From the NCBI GenBank assembly GCA_950295325.1, contig OX485806.1:16430001-16494000 (forward strand): a DNA stretch of 64,000 nt. The letters are read 5' to 3'. The position numbers and the translations under genes are program-made. Below, in pieces: positions 42,643-53,390 of this stretch (position 1 is its first letter; each line of letters begins with the position of its first letter). A model generated the notes under the pieces. That model worked only from the letters and a program-made list of their open reading frames with translations, ran no database searches and was not told where the DNA came from. Source of the DNA: Polytrichum commune. Lineage: Eukaryota; Streptophyta; Polytrichopsida; Polytrichales; Polytrichaceae.

Positions 42643-43368
42643 GAACTTCCTCTCGCTTGAGAGGAAGTTCTCCCCTGTGCTCTCATTTTAGGAGCCATCC
42701 ACACCCTCACACACACTTGAGGAGGGGGAAAACTTCCTCTCGCTCGAGAGGAAGTTCTCCCAGGTGGTTCGTATTTTCAGAGCCCCCCAGCCTCACACTC
42801 ACACTTGAGGAGGGGGAGAACTTCCTCTCGCTCGAGAGGAAGTTCTCCCCTGTGCTCTCATTTTAGGAGCTATCCACACCCTCACACACACTTGAGGAGG
42901 GGGAAAACTTCCTCTCGCTCGAGAGGAAGTTCTCCCCTGTGCTCTCATTTTAGGAGCCATCCACACCCTCACACACACTTGAGGAGGGGGAAAACTTCCT
43001 CTCGCTCGAGAGGAAGTTCTCCCAGGTGGTTCGTATTTTCAGAGCCCCCCAGCCTCACACTCACACTTGAGGAGTGGGAAAACTTCCTCTCGCTCGAGAG
43101 GAAGTTCTTCCCTGTGCTCTCATTTTAGGAGCCATCCACACCCTCACACACACTTGAGGAGGGGGAAAACTTCCTCTCGCTCGAGAGGAAGTTCTCCCAG
43201 GTGGTTCGTATTTTCAGAGCCCCCCAGCCTCACACTCACACTTGAGGAGTGGGAAAACTTCCTCTCGCTTGAGAGGAAGTTCTCCCCTGTGCTCTCATTT
43301 TAGGAGCCATCCACACCCTCACACACACTTGAGGAGGGGGAAAACTTCCTCTCGCTCGAGAGGAAGTT
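42643..43368. repeat. Palindrome array 1: nine copies every 87-88 bp
   Basis: AACTTCCTCTCG-CT-CGAGAGGAAGTT starts at 42643, 42731, 42819, 42906, 42993, 43081, 43168, 43256 and 43343. Two spacer types occur: one beginning CCCTGTGCTCTCATTTTAGG, the other CCAGGTGGTTCGTATTTTCA; both end in CACACTTGAGGAGG. The order by following spacer is A, B, A, A, B, A, B, A, A. Two copies have CTTGAG instead of CTCGAG at the centre. Located in the inferred leader intron. The short ORFs predicted here are translations of the repeat, not genes. Confidence 0.95.
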
Positions 43369-44046
43369 CTTCCCTGCGCTCTCATTTTAAGAGCCCTCCC
43401 CACCCTCACACACACTGACGTCTCCCTAGCATTTTTTAAATATTCAAAGATGTCAATTCTTCGAGTCATTTCTCTGTCAATATCGTCATCCTTGCACCAG
43501 GCAGAAGCACGTTTCAAATCAAGGTCATTGATGATCACATTACAAAGAACTGGCTATTTGGAACCTTGTGTCATTACGGACAATCTTGAGTATGTGCTGT
43601 GATGAATGCTTAATAGAGAAGTTTTTGATGGAGCTTGCGAATAAAATTATTTTGGTATGCAAACGTCTTCATACATTATTAATCGATTTTGGTGATTTGT
43701 GGTTGAAAATGGCAGGTTCGTTATCTCACACAGTTTCGCGAGTTGTGACTCCGTTGCCTTGAATTCAACCCTCTTTGCAAGGTACAAGTTCGACTTCAAG
43801 AAAATGATAAAGAAAAAGAGTGTCATTGTTATTTACAACTGATATGTGATGTTAGTCCATCAATTCCTACTCATGGGGAGCGTGGGGGCTGGTTTAATGT
43901 TTAAATAGTCTATATTATGTTAGTAAATCAAATATGGATGAATGGATGCATGTCTTTTATTTTGTTTTTGGTCCCCATCAATTTAGAATGATGTGGGTTA
44001 TGTATTCGATGACAAACCCCTATCAACATTACAGCAGGAAAAGGAA

Positions 44047-44684
44047 AACTTCCTCTCGAGCGAGAGGAAGTTTTCCTCTGCGCTCTCATTTTAAGAGCCC
44101 CTCCCAACCCACACACGCAGACTTGAGGAGAGGAAAAACTTCCTCTCGAGCGAGAGGAAGTTTTTCCTTGCACTCATCTTATTAGCCCTCTTCTAACCCT
44201 CACTCCCTAGACTTCAATCCACCCCTATCAACATACAGCAGGAAAGGGAAAACTTCCTCTCGACCGAGAGGAAGTTTTCCCCTGCGCTCTCATTTTAAGA
44301 CCCCCTCCCAACCCACACACGCAGACTTGAGGAGAGGAAAAACTTCCTCTCGAGCGAGAGGAAGTTTTTCCTTGCACTCATCTTATTAGCCCTCTCCTAA
44401 CCCTCACTCCCTAGACTTCAATCCACCCCTATCAACATACAGCAGGAAAGGGAAAACTTCCTCTCGACCGAGAGGAAGTTTTCCCCTGTGCTCTCATTTT
44501 AAGAGCCCCTCCCAACCCACACACGCAGACTTGAGGAGAGGAAAAACTTCCTCTCAAGCGAGAGGAAGTTTTTCCTTGCACTCATCTTATTAGCCCTCTC
44601 CTAACCCTCACTCCCTAGACTTCAATCCACCCCTATCAACATACAGCAAGAAAGGGAAAACTTCCTCTCGAGCGAGAGGAAGTT
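44047..44684. repeat. Palindrome array 2: seven copies, 204-bp higher-order unit
   Basis: The same 12-bp arms start at 44047, 44137, 44251, 44341, 44455, 44545 and 44659, so spacing alternates 90 and 114 and the true unit is 204 bp. Centres are AG or AC. Spacers differ between the two gaps but are repeated between units (CACACGCAGACTTGAGGAGA; CTCCCTAGACTTCAATCCAC). The last copy ends 134 bases before the start codon of the ParB-like ORF. Confidence 0.95.
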
Positions 44685-44817
44685 TTCCCCTGCACACTCA
44701 TCCCTCACATTATTTAAACCCTATTTATCAATGTACGCGATAGCCTCAAGGTGCAAGCTCTCTCAAGCTTGCTTTATTCCACAAATACTAACCATTTCAA
44801 TTTGTTTTGCAGGTGAC

Positions 44818-47800
44818 ATGGACAAGGAAATACTATGGACAGACCTTGTTGGGACAATGGAAATTGGGCAGAAGGGTATCTATTGGGAATTAAAAGACAC
44901 TTACTTGAGACACTGGTCAATTCAGGTACACAGGAGGGACAAGGAATCTCCGTTAAAACTAACCCTCGCATACAGGGTAGGAAAAAATTGGATTCCAAAC
45001 CCAGGAAACGCAATAACCTTGGCATCGGTCGGCGATCGCGACCAGCTTAATGTATCGGTGCTCGAAGGACTCGAAGAACGCACTTTGTCCATCGACTGCA
45101 AAAGACATAGATTTCACTTGGAGCCATTCATCCAATCAATCGAATTGCTTCCTCCTGCGGATAAAGAAGAGATGGAGAGAGTGATGGTCTCCGGTGTATC
45201 GAAGAAGGCAATTAACTTCCTTCTTGAAGCAATAGGTGATATCAATTCGAGAGAGGCGAACGAAATGGAGGCTCTGAGGACGCAAAAGAAGAAACAAGCG
45301 GAGACACTTCTGAAATCTAGGACTGATGATGAGGGGAGTAAGAAGAAGAAACAAAAGAAGCAGAAACCCGGCGATCAAGATGTTGAAGGAACAAGAGAGG
45401 TGGCAAAGAAGCCCAAGAAGGCTTCTGGTGAACTCGTTCCCTTGGCGGCGCCTACAAACGCGACGCCAATTATGCAGAGCCATCCCCAAGAGACATCAGG
45501 TGCAAGGAAACCTCCGGCCTCAAAGAGGACTACTGATGAGGAGCGGAAGACAAAACCCAAGAAGGCGAAGGCTGCGGATGAATCGGAAGAAACTCCACTA
45601 GTGCTCACCGCAACAGAGAGGGGCAGAATCATCGCACATGGCGAGGAACCAAGTCTAGAGGAAGCTGCAGCGGACCGGAAGAAATTCGTCCAATTATTTG
45701 GACACTTATATCCTTTCGGTATCGAGAAAGTTTTTCATGTCCACATAAAGAAGATGTTGAGCGCAAAGTCGTATCAGGTTACTCGCCCTTTGGATGATGC
45801 CGGAGTAGCTCTCATGAAGAACTACCTTATACAGACCCCACCAGCGTGGCCCCATCACAATATATGCCTCATGCCGAAACTCAATAAGGGTGAGACATGG
45901 AGAGAAGGAATGACCTGGGAAGATATCAAAGACGGCAATTTTATGATCATCAACGGTCAACACAGCGTGGCTGCTTCGAGGCAGATTATAGGGCACAAGG
46001 ATACAAATCAAGCACTGAAGGATAAATTGAAGATTTGGCCTTGTACGATTGTTTGGACCAATGATCCAAGCATGACAGTTCGTCTCTCCTATACTCTAAA
46101 CAACTCGAATTCTTTCAACAAGTTCACTCCTACTTGGACAACACAAATTATGTACTGTCGTAGGGTGTGGGTGAAACTAGGGAGGCCCTCAAAACAACGG
46201 ATCAACGCTGTGGGAACAACTATAGATCCCAAAATGAAGGAGGCATGGAGAATAAGTTTTCATACACCCACTCCCATTTGGTCTCTTTATTTTTGCACTC
46301 CCTCATGCAGACTCCACTCCCCCATCCCTCAATCAGGTATCAAGGGCTTGAGGGAGGTGAGGGAACTTCCTCTCGGCCGAGAGGAAGTTCCTTCACCTCC
46401 CTCTCAGCCGAGAGGAAGTTCCCTCACCTCCCTCAAGCCCTTGATACCTGATTAAGGGATGGGAGGATTGATGGAACTTCCTCTCGGCTGAGGGGAAGTT
46501 CCCTCGCCTCTACCCTCCATTCAAGGTTACTTGGCTTGAAATTGTAATACTTGTGTTCTAACACTTCTCATTTGCAGAATTTCACGACAAGCATGGAGGC
46601 TTCATTTACCGCCATTGCTAGAGGGATCACCCACAATGACCTTAATGCCGAGCTGGCACTCATCATGGTAGATGATGAGACCTCGAGGATGTGGAAGAAG
46701 ATATTTCAAGGTCACGAGAAGAGGACCCTTATTAACCCGGATAAACCAGGCTCCACCTATTTAGAAGAATACTTGGATACGCAGCAGAAACAACGAGCCC
46801 GCCACGAGAAGAAAAAATCGGCAACACCGTTCGAGGAGAAGCCGTATGTTTGTAAGCCATTGACCAGAGAAACTTTCAGGGTGATGGCAGGCCTAACACG
46901 GCCCGACTATCTTCTGTGTGCGAGACGTATCCTCGAGGTGAGGCCTGGCGAAGAGGTTCCTAGAGTCTCTCTCCGAGCCACGAAGAACCACGATGTCACG
47001 ACCTTGAAGTCGTGGTGTAATTTTAGGAAGTGGAAGAATATTCTTCTACAAGAGTTGTCAGCACACGACCCAAACGATCTTGGCATTTGGGGAAAGGACT
47101 CGGAGGACAATGAATGCTTTAATAAATCTGTTTGGGACAAATTTAAGAGGGAGCATGACATCACAAAGGCCAAATGGGTGAAGCTTTATCAGGTTGCAGG
47201 TGATGGTTGGCTGAATAAGAAGCGGTTGCCGAACTACAAAAAACTGGACCCTACCCCGGCATGTTTGCGTTTGTTGCAAGAGTGGCTGCAAACACCGGTA
47301 GAAGAGAATCAAGGACAAGTGATCACTAGATATGTAGATTATAATCCTCTGAAGCGGAAGTTGGTGATCCCTAATCAAGACAATGTCGACACTGAATGGC
47401 TCTCGAAGTTCACCATTACAGGGGGCTTCATCGACTTTAGATTCATCCCGGGGTGTGTCGATCAGCCAGTTTCATCTTCGGTGGTCGAGTCCTTGGTGAA
47501 GTATGTTGCGGACCCGGTCTGGGCCCCGGGCCTCAAGAAAATCCCCGCTTGGATGATTGTGTCCGATTTGCGCAACCACCCCGCGGCTGAAGAGTTCATC
47601 TCCGCCTTGATTCGCAAGCACCCGGGGACATTTCTGAATGTTCCCTCAGTTTATCTACCTTGTCACGCTGAGGATCAAACCTTCAACAAGGAAGTAGATT
47701 GGCTGAGGACTACCCCTCTTTTTTATGTGGACTTCCTCACTTTCCGAAGTATCCTCCCGCGCCACAAGCAGTTTCGATGTCCCATGATAGCGCCTGTAAC

Positions 47801-50800
47801 TCGGCGTTACAATGTGAACCCGAAGGAGTGGTCGGAGCTTTCATACGAAGCGAACAGAGGCGAGTTGCGAATGGAGGTTTACAACTCGTTTCTCAGCAAC
47901 CTTGGAAGCTCGGGAGGAGTTGTGATAAATCTATTCGGCGGGTTGAAGCCTATTGCTGCCGCATTGGTGAGTACATACAACATCCGCAACCTTGCTTTTA
48001 TTCGCAGGCTTGTTTATCTATTCTGATATTTTTCATGTATGCAGATGAACGAACAGCATGTGTTCTCGTGCATGGACTCTAGCTTCATGCACACGCTTCC
48101 CGAGAAGATAGATCACATTCGGCGACTTCGGGCTGTGGACTTTCAAGATGACCAAGAAGACCACGAAGCTGCAGGTGATAGAGATGACCACCCTCAACCT
48201 CAGCAAGAAGCACCCCCTGCACTGTTGCTGGAGGATGTCTCGCGAGATCCGTCACCCGGTTTGGGCATCGACGCCATGGACGTTGATAGAGACGAATCCG
48301 AGGGCGAGTATGAAGAGCCCGAAGATGACGACGACGACAAAGAGGCGCCTAGTGAACAGGATACAGAGGAGGCCTCCAGTAGAGGGGAAAGCGCCCATAT
48401 GGATACGCAATCGGATGAATGCGAATCCATTCACACACAATCGCCACAACCACAGTCCGCTTCACCTATGCGCGGCAGGGTCCTGGAATTTGAAGAGGAC
48501 GAGCATGTCACCTCTCTAGCGGAAGGTGACCCGGCCGAAGACCAGTATCGCGACGAGGATCACGAGGGAGATGCCAATGAAGAGCAAGATGCCGAGTACT
48601 CGGACCGTGAGGAGGAGTTTGAGGGAACGCTCGAGGGGGAGCTCGAGGGGGGTCTTGACGACGCACAAGAAGGGGCTTGCGAGGGAGCACAAGAAGAACG
48701 AGAGGTGGCTCAAGGAGAAGATGAGCAGGCTCGTGTTCAAGAGGAGGCCGAAGGTCATGCGGCTGAGCTCACACCCGAAGTGGCAACCACCTCCCGGCCT
48801 TCCACGGCGTCACTTGTATCTGAGAGCGAAGAAGAACTGCCACCGCCCAGTGCCCCAAAATCCAAGGCCTCCAAGCGAGGCAAGCACAAAGATCGGCATA
48901 CGAAAAGACATAGTTCTCGGGTTCCAGAGCCTATGATAGCGGAGTCTGTTTTGGAAGACAAGATTGTGGGGATCTTGAGAAGCACACTGCCCAACATGTT
49001 GTCGGGCTTGCTCCAAGAAGCGTTGGGCCTAGCAAAAAATACCCCCCCTCAGCAAGTGTCTACACCAACACCCACAGTGGATGTTGCAGTCGGTGCAGCC
49101 GAGTCCGAAAGGGTGAACGATCAGGTGGGCGCATCGATCCCAGTTGGCGTGCAAGCAGTGGATGTCTCCGACGTGGATGCAGCACCGACCACCGTGGACA
49201 CCTCCGACAAGGCCGAGGTCAGTGTAAGTATTCGATCCCCGTGAACATTTCAGTATGCAAGTTTTTCTGTTCAAGTGACTGAATCTCCACCTGGATGTTT
49301 GATCCAAGTCGGTGATGGCGCGGCATCTTGAAGCTAAAAGTGGACTAGGACGAGTAGAATAAATAGAGTTAGGGGTGTTGATTACCCGGAACTCCTCCCT
49401 TGTGGGGAGGAGATGCAATATGTTCGACCATTTATTATAAATAAAGTGGATTCCTTTGTCTAGCACATGTACTTTTTAGTTTGCATTCAATTGTCCTTAA
49501 TGATGTCTTGCAATTCACAGGCTTGCCTGCACAACCCAGAACGAGTGGATGCATCACACACTGCAATTTTGTCTATTCAAACATCACTAACCCCAATCGA
49601 CGACGACCACATCAACCCCTTGCCTATTGTGGTTCCCATACACACTTCGGATGCAGCGGTGGTCACCCGCGCTCCACCCACGGCCCCGTCACCGCCAGAA
49701 CATCTGCAAGCTCAGGTTCCATCGCCGCGTATGGCACTCTCGCCGACTGGCATCAAACAAGTGGCAAATTCTACAATTAGTGACATCATTCAAGAAGTTA
49801 TCCAAGTGCCACATTCTGCGCAGCCTCCACTTGAGCCCTCACCTTTGGAGGTTGTCCAGCTATCGCCGCAAGGTGTGGATGATGATGTTGCCAACGAAGA
49901 GGCTTCAACTCCACCCGTGGAGTGCCCTCAAACAAAGCCACAGTCGCATGCGACGGCATCGACGAGTGCTGTCAATGTTATCCCATTGGACTCGTCGAAT
50001 CCAGAAGCCACCATAAATGCTCCACAAGCAGTTAGGAGGTATTTGACACGTTGGCCACAAGGCGAGAAGGCTCCCCATCCAGTATTCAACAACGTTAGTT
50101 GCCAAGATTTCCGGACGACGCACAACAACCAAGACGATCAGAGACGGCGTGCCGAGCTTCTAAAAGTAGTGCCTTCACATGTCAAAGTAAGTTTATTCCA
50201 TCCAATGCATTCGTTGAAAGGCACGTTAGTTTCGATTGACATATGTGTATTTCGACCTTTTCACCTCCCCATTTATTTAAATTCGCGTAGTTTTGGGTTC
50301 AGGCTCCACAGCATTCGATAGCGCCTTTTGATGCGCCTCTATCAAAAGACGTCGTCTATGATAAGCTATTTGTTTACGATGACACATACCCAAAGATCAA
50401 TAGACCTTGCCAAGTTTTCACAAGGGAGATGGGAATCGCGTGTGCTAAAAGACTAATGTCTAAGTATCCCGAAGATCCTTCCCTAGGGTACTCTGAGCGA
50501 TGGGAATTCAATCCAATACAGTATGAGGTATTGATCGTGGCCCATTTCTCCCTGTCGTTCGAGTTCGCCCATACCACACGTGGTTTGGAGGACTACACAA
50601 TGAAGTACTTAATGGTCTAGTCCATCATGCCTAGGTTTGCGAGGTCATTCTATGTTTAATTTATATGTAGCACATGTCAGAAGCTCACAATGGGTTCATG
50701 TCGGCAGGCGCCTGCTGCTACACCCAGTCGAAGGTTCATTGTGGTGTTCGATTTAAACGGCATATTTTGCCACTGTTCCCGACGTAACCCGGGTATGGTG

Positions 50801-51493
50801 ACTGTGCCCATTTGGATAACTTACGATAAAGCACCGGACAAACCTCCGGCCTTGGTAGGGCCCAAGGTTGTCCTACCTAGACTGGGATACAAGGTGTTTT
50901 GGTTGCAGAAGTCCTCCATGTTCCATGTTTGCATATGGTCATCCATGAAAAAATCCACTGTAGACCTTGTGGTGGAGTATCTATTTGCCGGGGGCCCAAA
51001 ACCCGCATTAGTACTTGGCCAAGAGGATTGCACCTTGTTCAAGGACATGTGGAACAATGTCGTCATGAACCCTTTGAAGCCAGAAGCTCCTTTGTTTTTG
51101 AAAAGTTTACTCAACAAGTTTTGGTGGCCGCCTATATTCTTCGATTCTGGAAGGATCACAGCTGCACCCTCCAACACCATTCTAGTAGACGATTGCCCTT
51201 ACAAATCTGTTTGCAATCCGGACGAGTGTGGTATCTTTCCCAACCCATTCACATCCAATCGGGTGCAAGACGCAGACATGACAAAGGTCCTCCTTCCTTA
51301 CTTTCAATCATTGTTCTACTCACCAATGTCCGACGCACGCGACTTTGTGGTCAGCCGTAGGTTTGGGCAACAACCTGTACGGCATAACGATGTAGTCAAG
51401 GTGGCAGTTTTGAAATCCAACGGGCTCGAAGAAACCGACTCGGAAATTGTAGAAAAGTTGCAAATAGATCGAATAGAAGTAGCAAAGAAATAA
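44818..51493 (+). CDS. ParB-like / possible methyltransferase-like / HAD phosphatase fusion gene
   Basis: Exons: 44818-about 46245 (donor unresolved), 46578-47966, 48045-49223, 49521-50186, 50303-50527, 50708-51493; every resolved junction is GT-AG and phase 0, giving about 1890 aa. Residues about 180-290 are Lys-rich. About 370-440 read GNFMIINGQHSVAASRQI and KIWPCTIVW, like the ParB N-terminal fold (ING-HR--AA). At about 922 GVVINLFGG, then spliced CMDSSFMHTLPEKI, resembles a permuted N4/N6 methyltransferase SAM motif, but no DPPY motif is clear. Exon 48045-49223 is strongly acidic, then basic (KASKRGKHKDRHTKRH, a likely nuclear signal). The last exon is an FCP1/NIF-type HAD domain: FDLNGIF (nucleophile Asp kept, usual second Asp is Asn) and ILVDDCPYKS. 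All frames intact. Biological role unknown; may belong to a mobile element. Confidence 0.6.
46321..46503. repeat. 142-bp foldback with nested palindromes, in the first coding intron
   Basis: 46321-46382 and 46401-46462 are near-perfect inverted repeats of about 62 bp (CCCATCCCTC, AATCAGGTATCAAGGGCTTG, AGGGAGGTGAGGGAACTTCC). Each arm contains a copy of the GGAACTTCCTCTCG...CGAGAGGAAGTTCC palindrome and a third copy (46473-46503) follows. The segment lies close to where the first coding exon must end, and no clean phase-0 GT donor is visible there, so an insertion may have altered splicing. Confidence 0.85.
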
Positions 51494-51538
51494 GTAGGAT
51501 TCTATGTCTAGTAACATTGTATTTTATGGTATCTTCAG

Positions 51539-52541
51539 CTTCCTCCTGCTGGGTACACACCATCCAGTTCCACGCCATCAGCTTTTGCGTGCCCCACTTC
51601 GGGGCTCTCACGCGGTCCAATAGAGGCGAAACAAATTTCAGAGTCGCACAACCCAATGGAGGTTTCACCAGTGAAGAACAACTTGCACCATGTGCAATGG
51701 ACTGATGGATCAACTCTGGTAATTTATTATTGTCATTTATTATTATTGTGTCATTTATTGTTTCGACAACGTTATTGTGTAAAGGTTATTGTAATATCAA
51801 ACACACATTTCATTACCAATTCAGGGTCATTAGCATAAGTATACTTCAATCTGTATAAATCCAGACTCGCTTCAACGTGCATGTGTATGCAATTTTGGTT
51901 CAGTTGCTACCGCATATGCGAGTTATGAAATCATGATAAATTGCAAACATATATATGTATGGGTGTATATGTGTATGGGTGTATATGGGTGTATGGGTGT
52001 ATATGTGTGTATGAGTGTATGTAAATTAGTAAGCCAAATAAATGCGTGTCACTTTGTCACCGTGCAGGGTGTTGATCTCAATATGGAACCCGCAGTGGAA
52101 GACTGTGCATCCCCTTGTGAAACATTGCCCGTCCTGCGCTCTATCTCTACACGCGACCACCAAATCTCCCTCATTGAATCAAGAGGTCCTAACTCAAGGG
52201 GTGTTCACATGTTACGTGCGGGATTGGCGAGCATTGGCAAAACTTATGACCCACAACCTATCACGACCACAGTGCCAACGATTCTTTTGAACGCGCAAGG
52301 TGCTGACTTCAATATGAAACCATTGGGACCACCTGCCACCCGCGAGCATCAAATAGAGCTTATTGAGTCAAGAGGTCCTAATTCAAGAGGCGTCAATCTA
52401 TTGCATGCGGGGTTGGCTGACCTCGCGACACACACAGAGCACGGTCCGGAAACGGTTAGCATCCCCTTGGAAGGCCCAAAACACCACAATCAATGTGATG
52501 GACAGATGATTTGTCTGTACCCTAAATATGCTAGAAGTTAA
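51539..52541 (+). CDS. Probable 3' exons of the ParB/HAD gene, with an internal repeat
   Basis: Two phase-0 exons follow the HAD exon: 51539-51718 (LPPAGYTPSSSTPSAF, ends DGSTL|gtaattt) and 52068-52541 (stop TAA). They could be joined by using the in-frame donor GAA|GTAGCA at 51478, which would skip the stop at 51491. The intron would be only 60 bases, so the join is uncertain. The second exon contains a duplicated motif: DHQISLIESRGPNSRGVHML and EHQIELIESRGPNSRGVNLL, each preceded by DLNMEP or DFNMKP, about 70 residues apart. I do not recognise the repeat. It may be a separate short gene. Confidence 0.45.
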
Positions 52542-53378
52542 ACAATCCCGTGACCAATTGTGCGGGCATTCATATGTGTACACAATATTTAGTGCAACAC
52601 TCAATATATAAAAGTGGCCAGCCACTCCCAATACCCAACGCATTTTCTTATATCAAGTCGGTTCACATGTCAGCCATGCTCTCATTTTGCTTACCATATC
52701 CACTTGCTTGTTTGCACCCAATGTATGGTTCTTGCTTGTCCTTCGTAATCCATAATCGAGCACTTCCCCATGTATGGGTGGAACATGTAGTGCATAAACG
52801 ATACGGCGGAAGCTCCATGTGAATGTTTTCGTTTTGTCTTGCATAACTGCTGCATGGGAAGCTGCCCCTTCATGTAACCTATTTGTCGTGCCCAAACTCT
52901 TTTGTGACTGGACACAATGCGTAGTGCGCCTTTGTCTTGAATGCACATTCCCAGAGGAACAACCCATGTGTGCACCATGTAAATCCGCCCTTAAGGTATA
53001 GACACCCTATAACCGATAACGATCCCATCACCGACAAGTAGAGTAGCTCATAAACGCGCATGGCTTTACTAGAAGTCGTTATGAATATATATAAAACGCG
53101 AGGACAATATGACTGGAGGGGAAGTTGTTTCCCATAGATATTGTCGGTCATGTGTGAAGCTATGTGTTGGTCATGGGCTCTGACCGACTTTCGCACAAAG
53201 AAATTTTACAAAATCAATTTTGAAAAAAGGGTCATTATTCATGAACCTTATTTTCCTACGCACAAAAAATTACTCCTTGATATTCCAAGATATGCTATGC
53301 TGAAATGCTTAAGTTTTCGGTTATAGGTATATGTACCTATCATGTTGAAGCGTTATTCACACTTGTTCGTACTATTCA
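52542..53378. other. Non-coding spacer or intron
   Basis: No gene seen. It would be the intron if the ORF at 53391 belongs to the upstream gene; an in-phase donor (GAAACG|GTTAGC, about 52455) exists in the preceding exon. Confidence 0.35.
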
Positions 53379-53390
53379 ATGCCATGTCAG

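Noticed and set aside
42585-44185. CRISPR-like look: palindromic repeats with even spacers, and overlapping ORFs rich in SSRSRGSS
   Set aside because: The spacers are themselves repeated (two types), the host is eukaryotic, and no cas genes are present. The ORFs are translations of the repeat in several frames.
47640-48130. Firm call of an active DNA methyltransferase
   Set aside because: Only the NLFGG-like motif and a weak downstream block are visible; no DPPY/DPPW motif could be identified, so it is left as a possibility.
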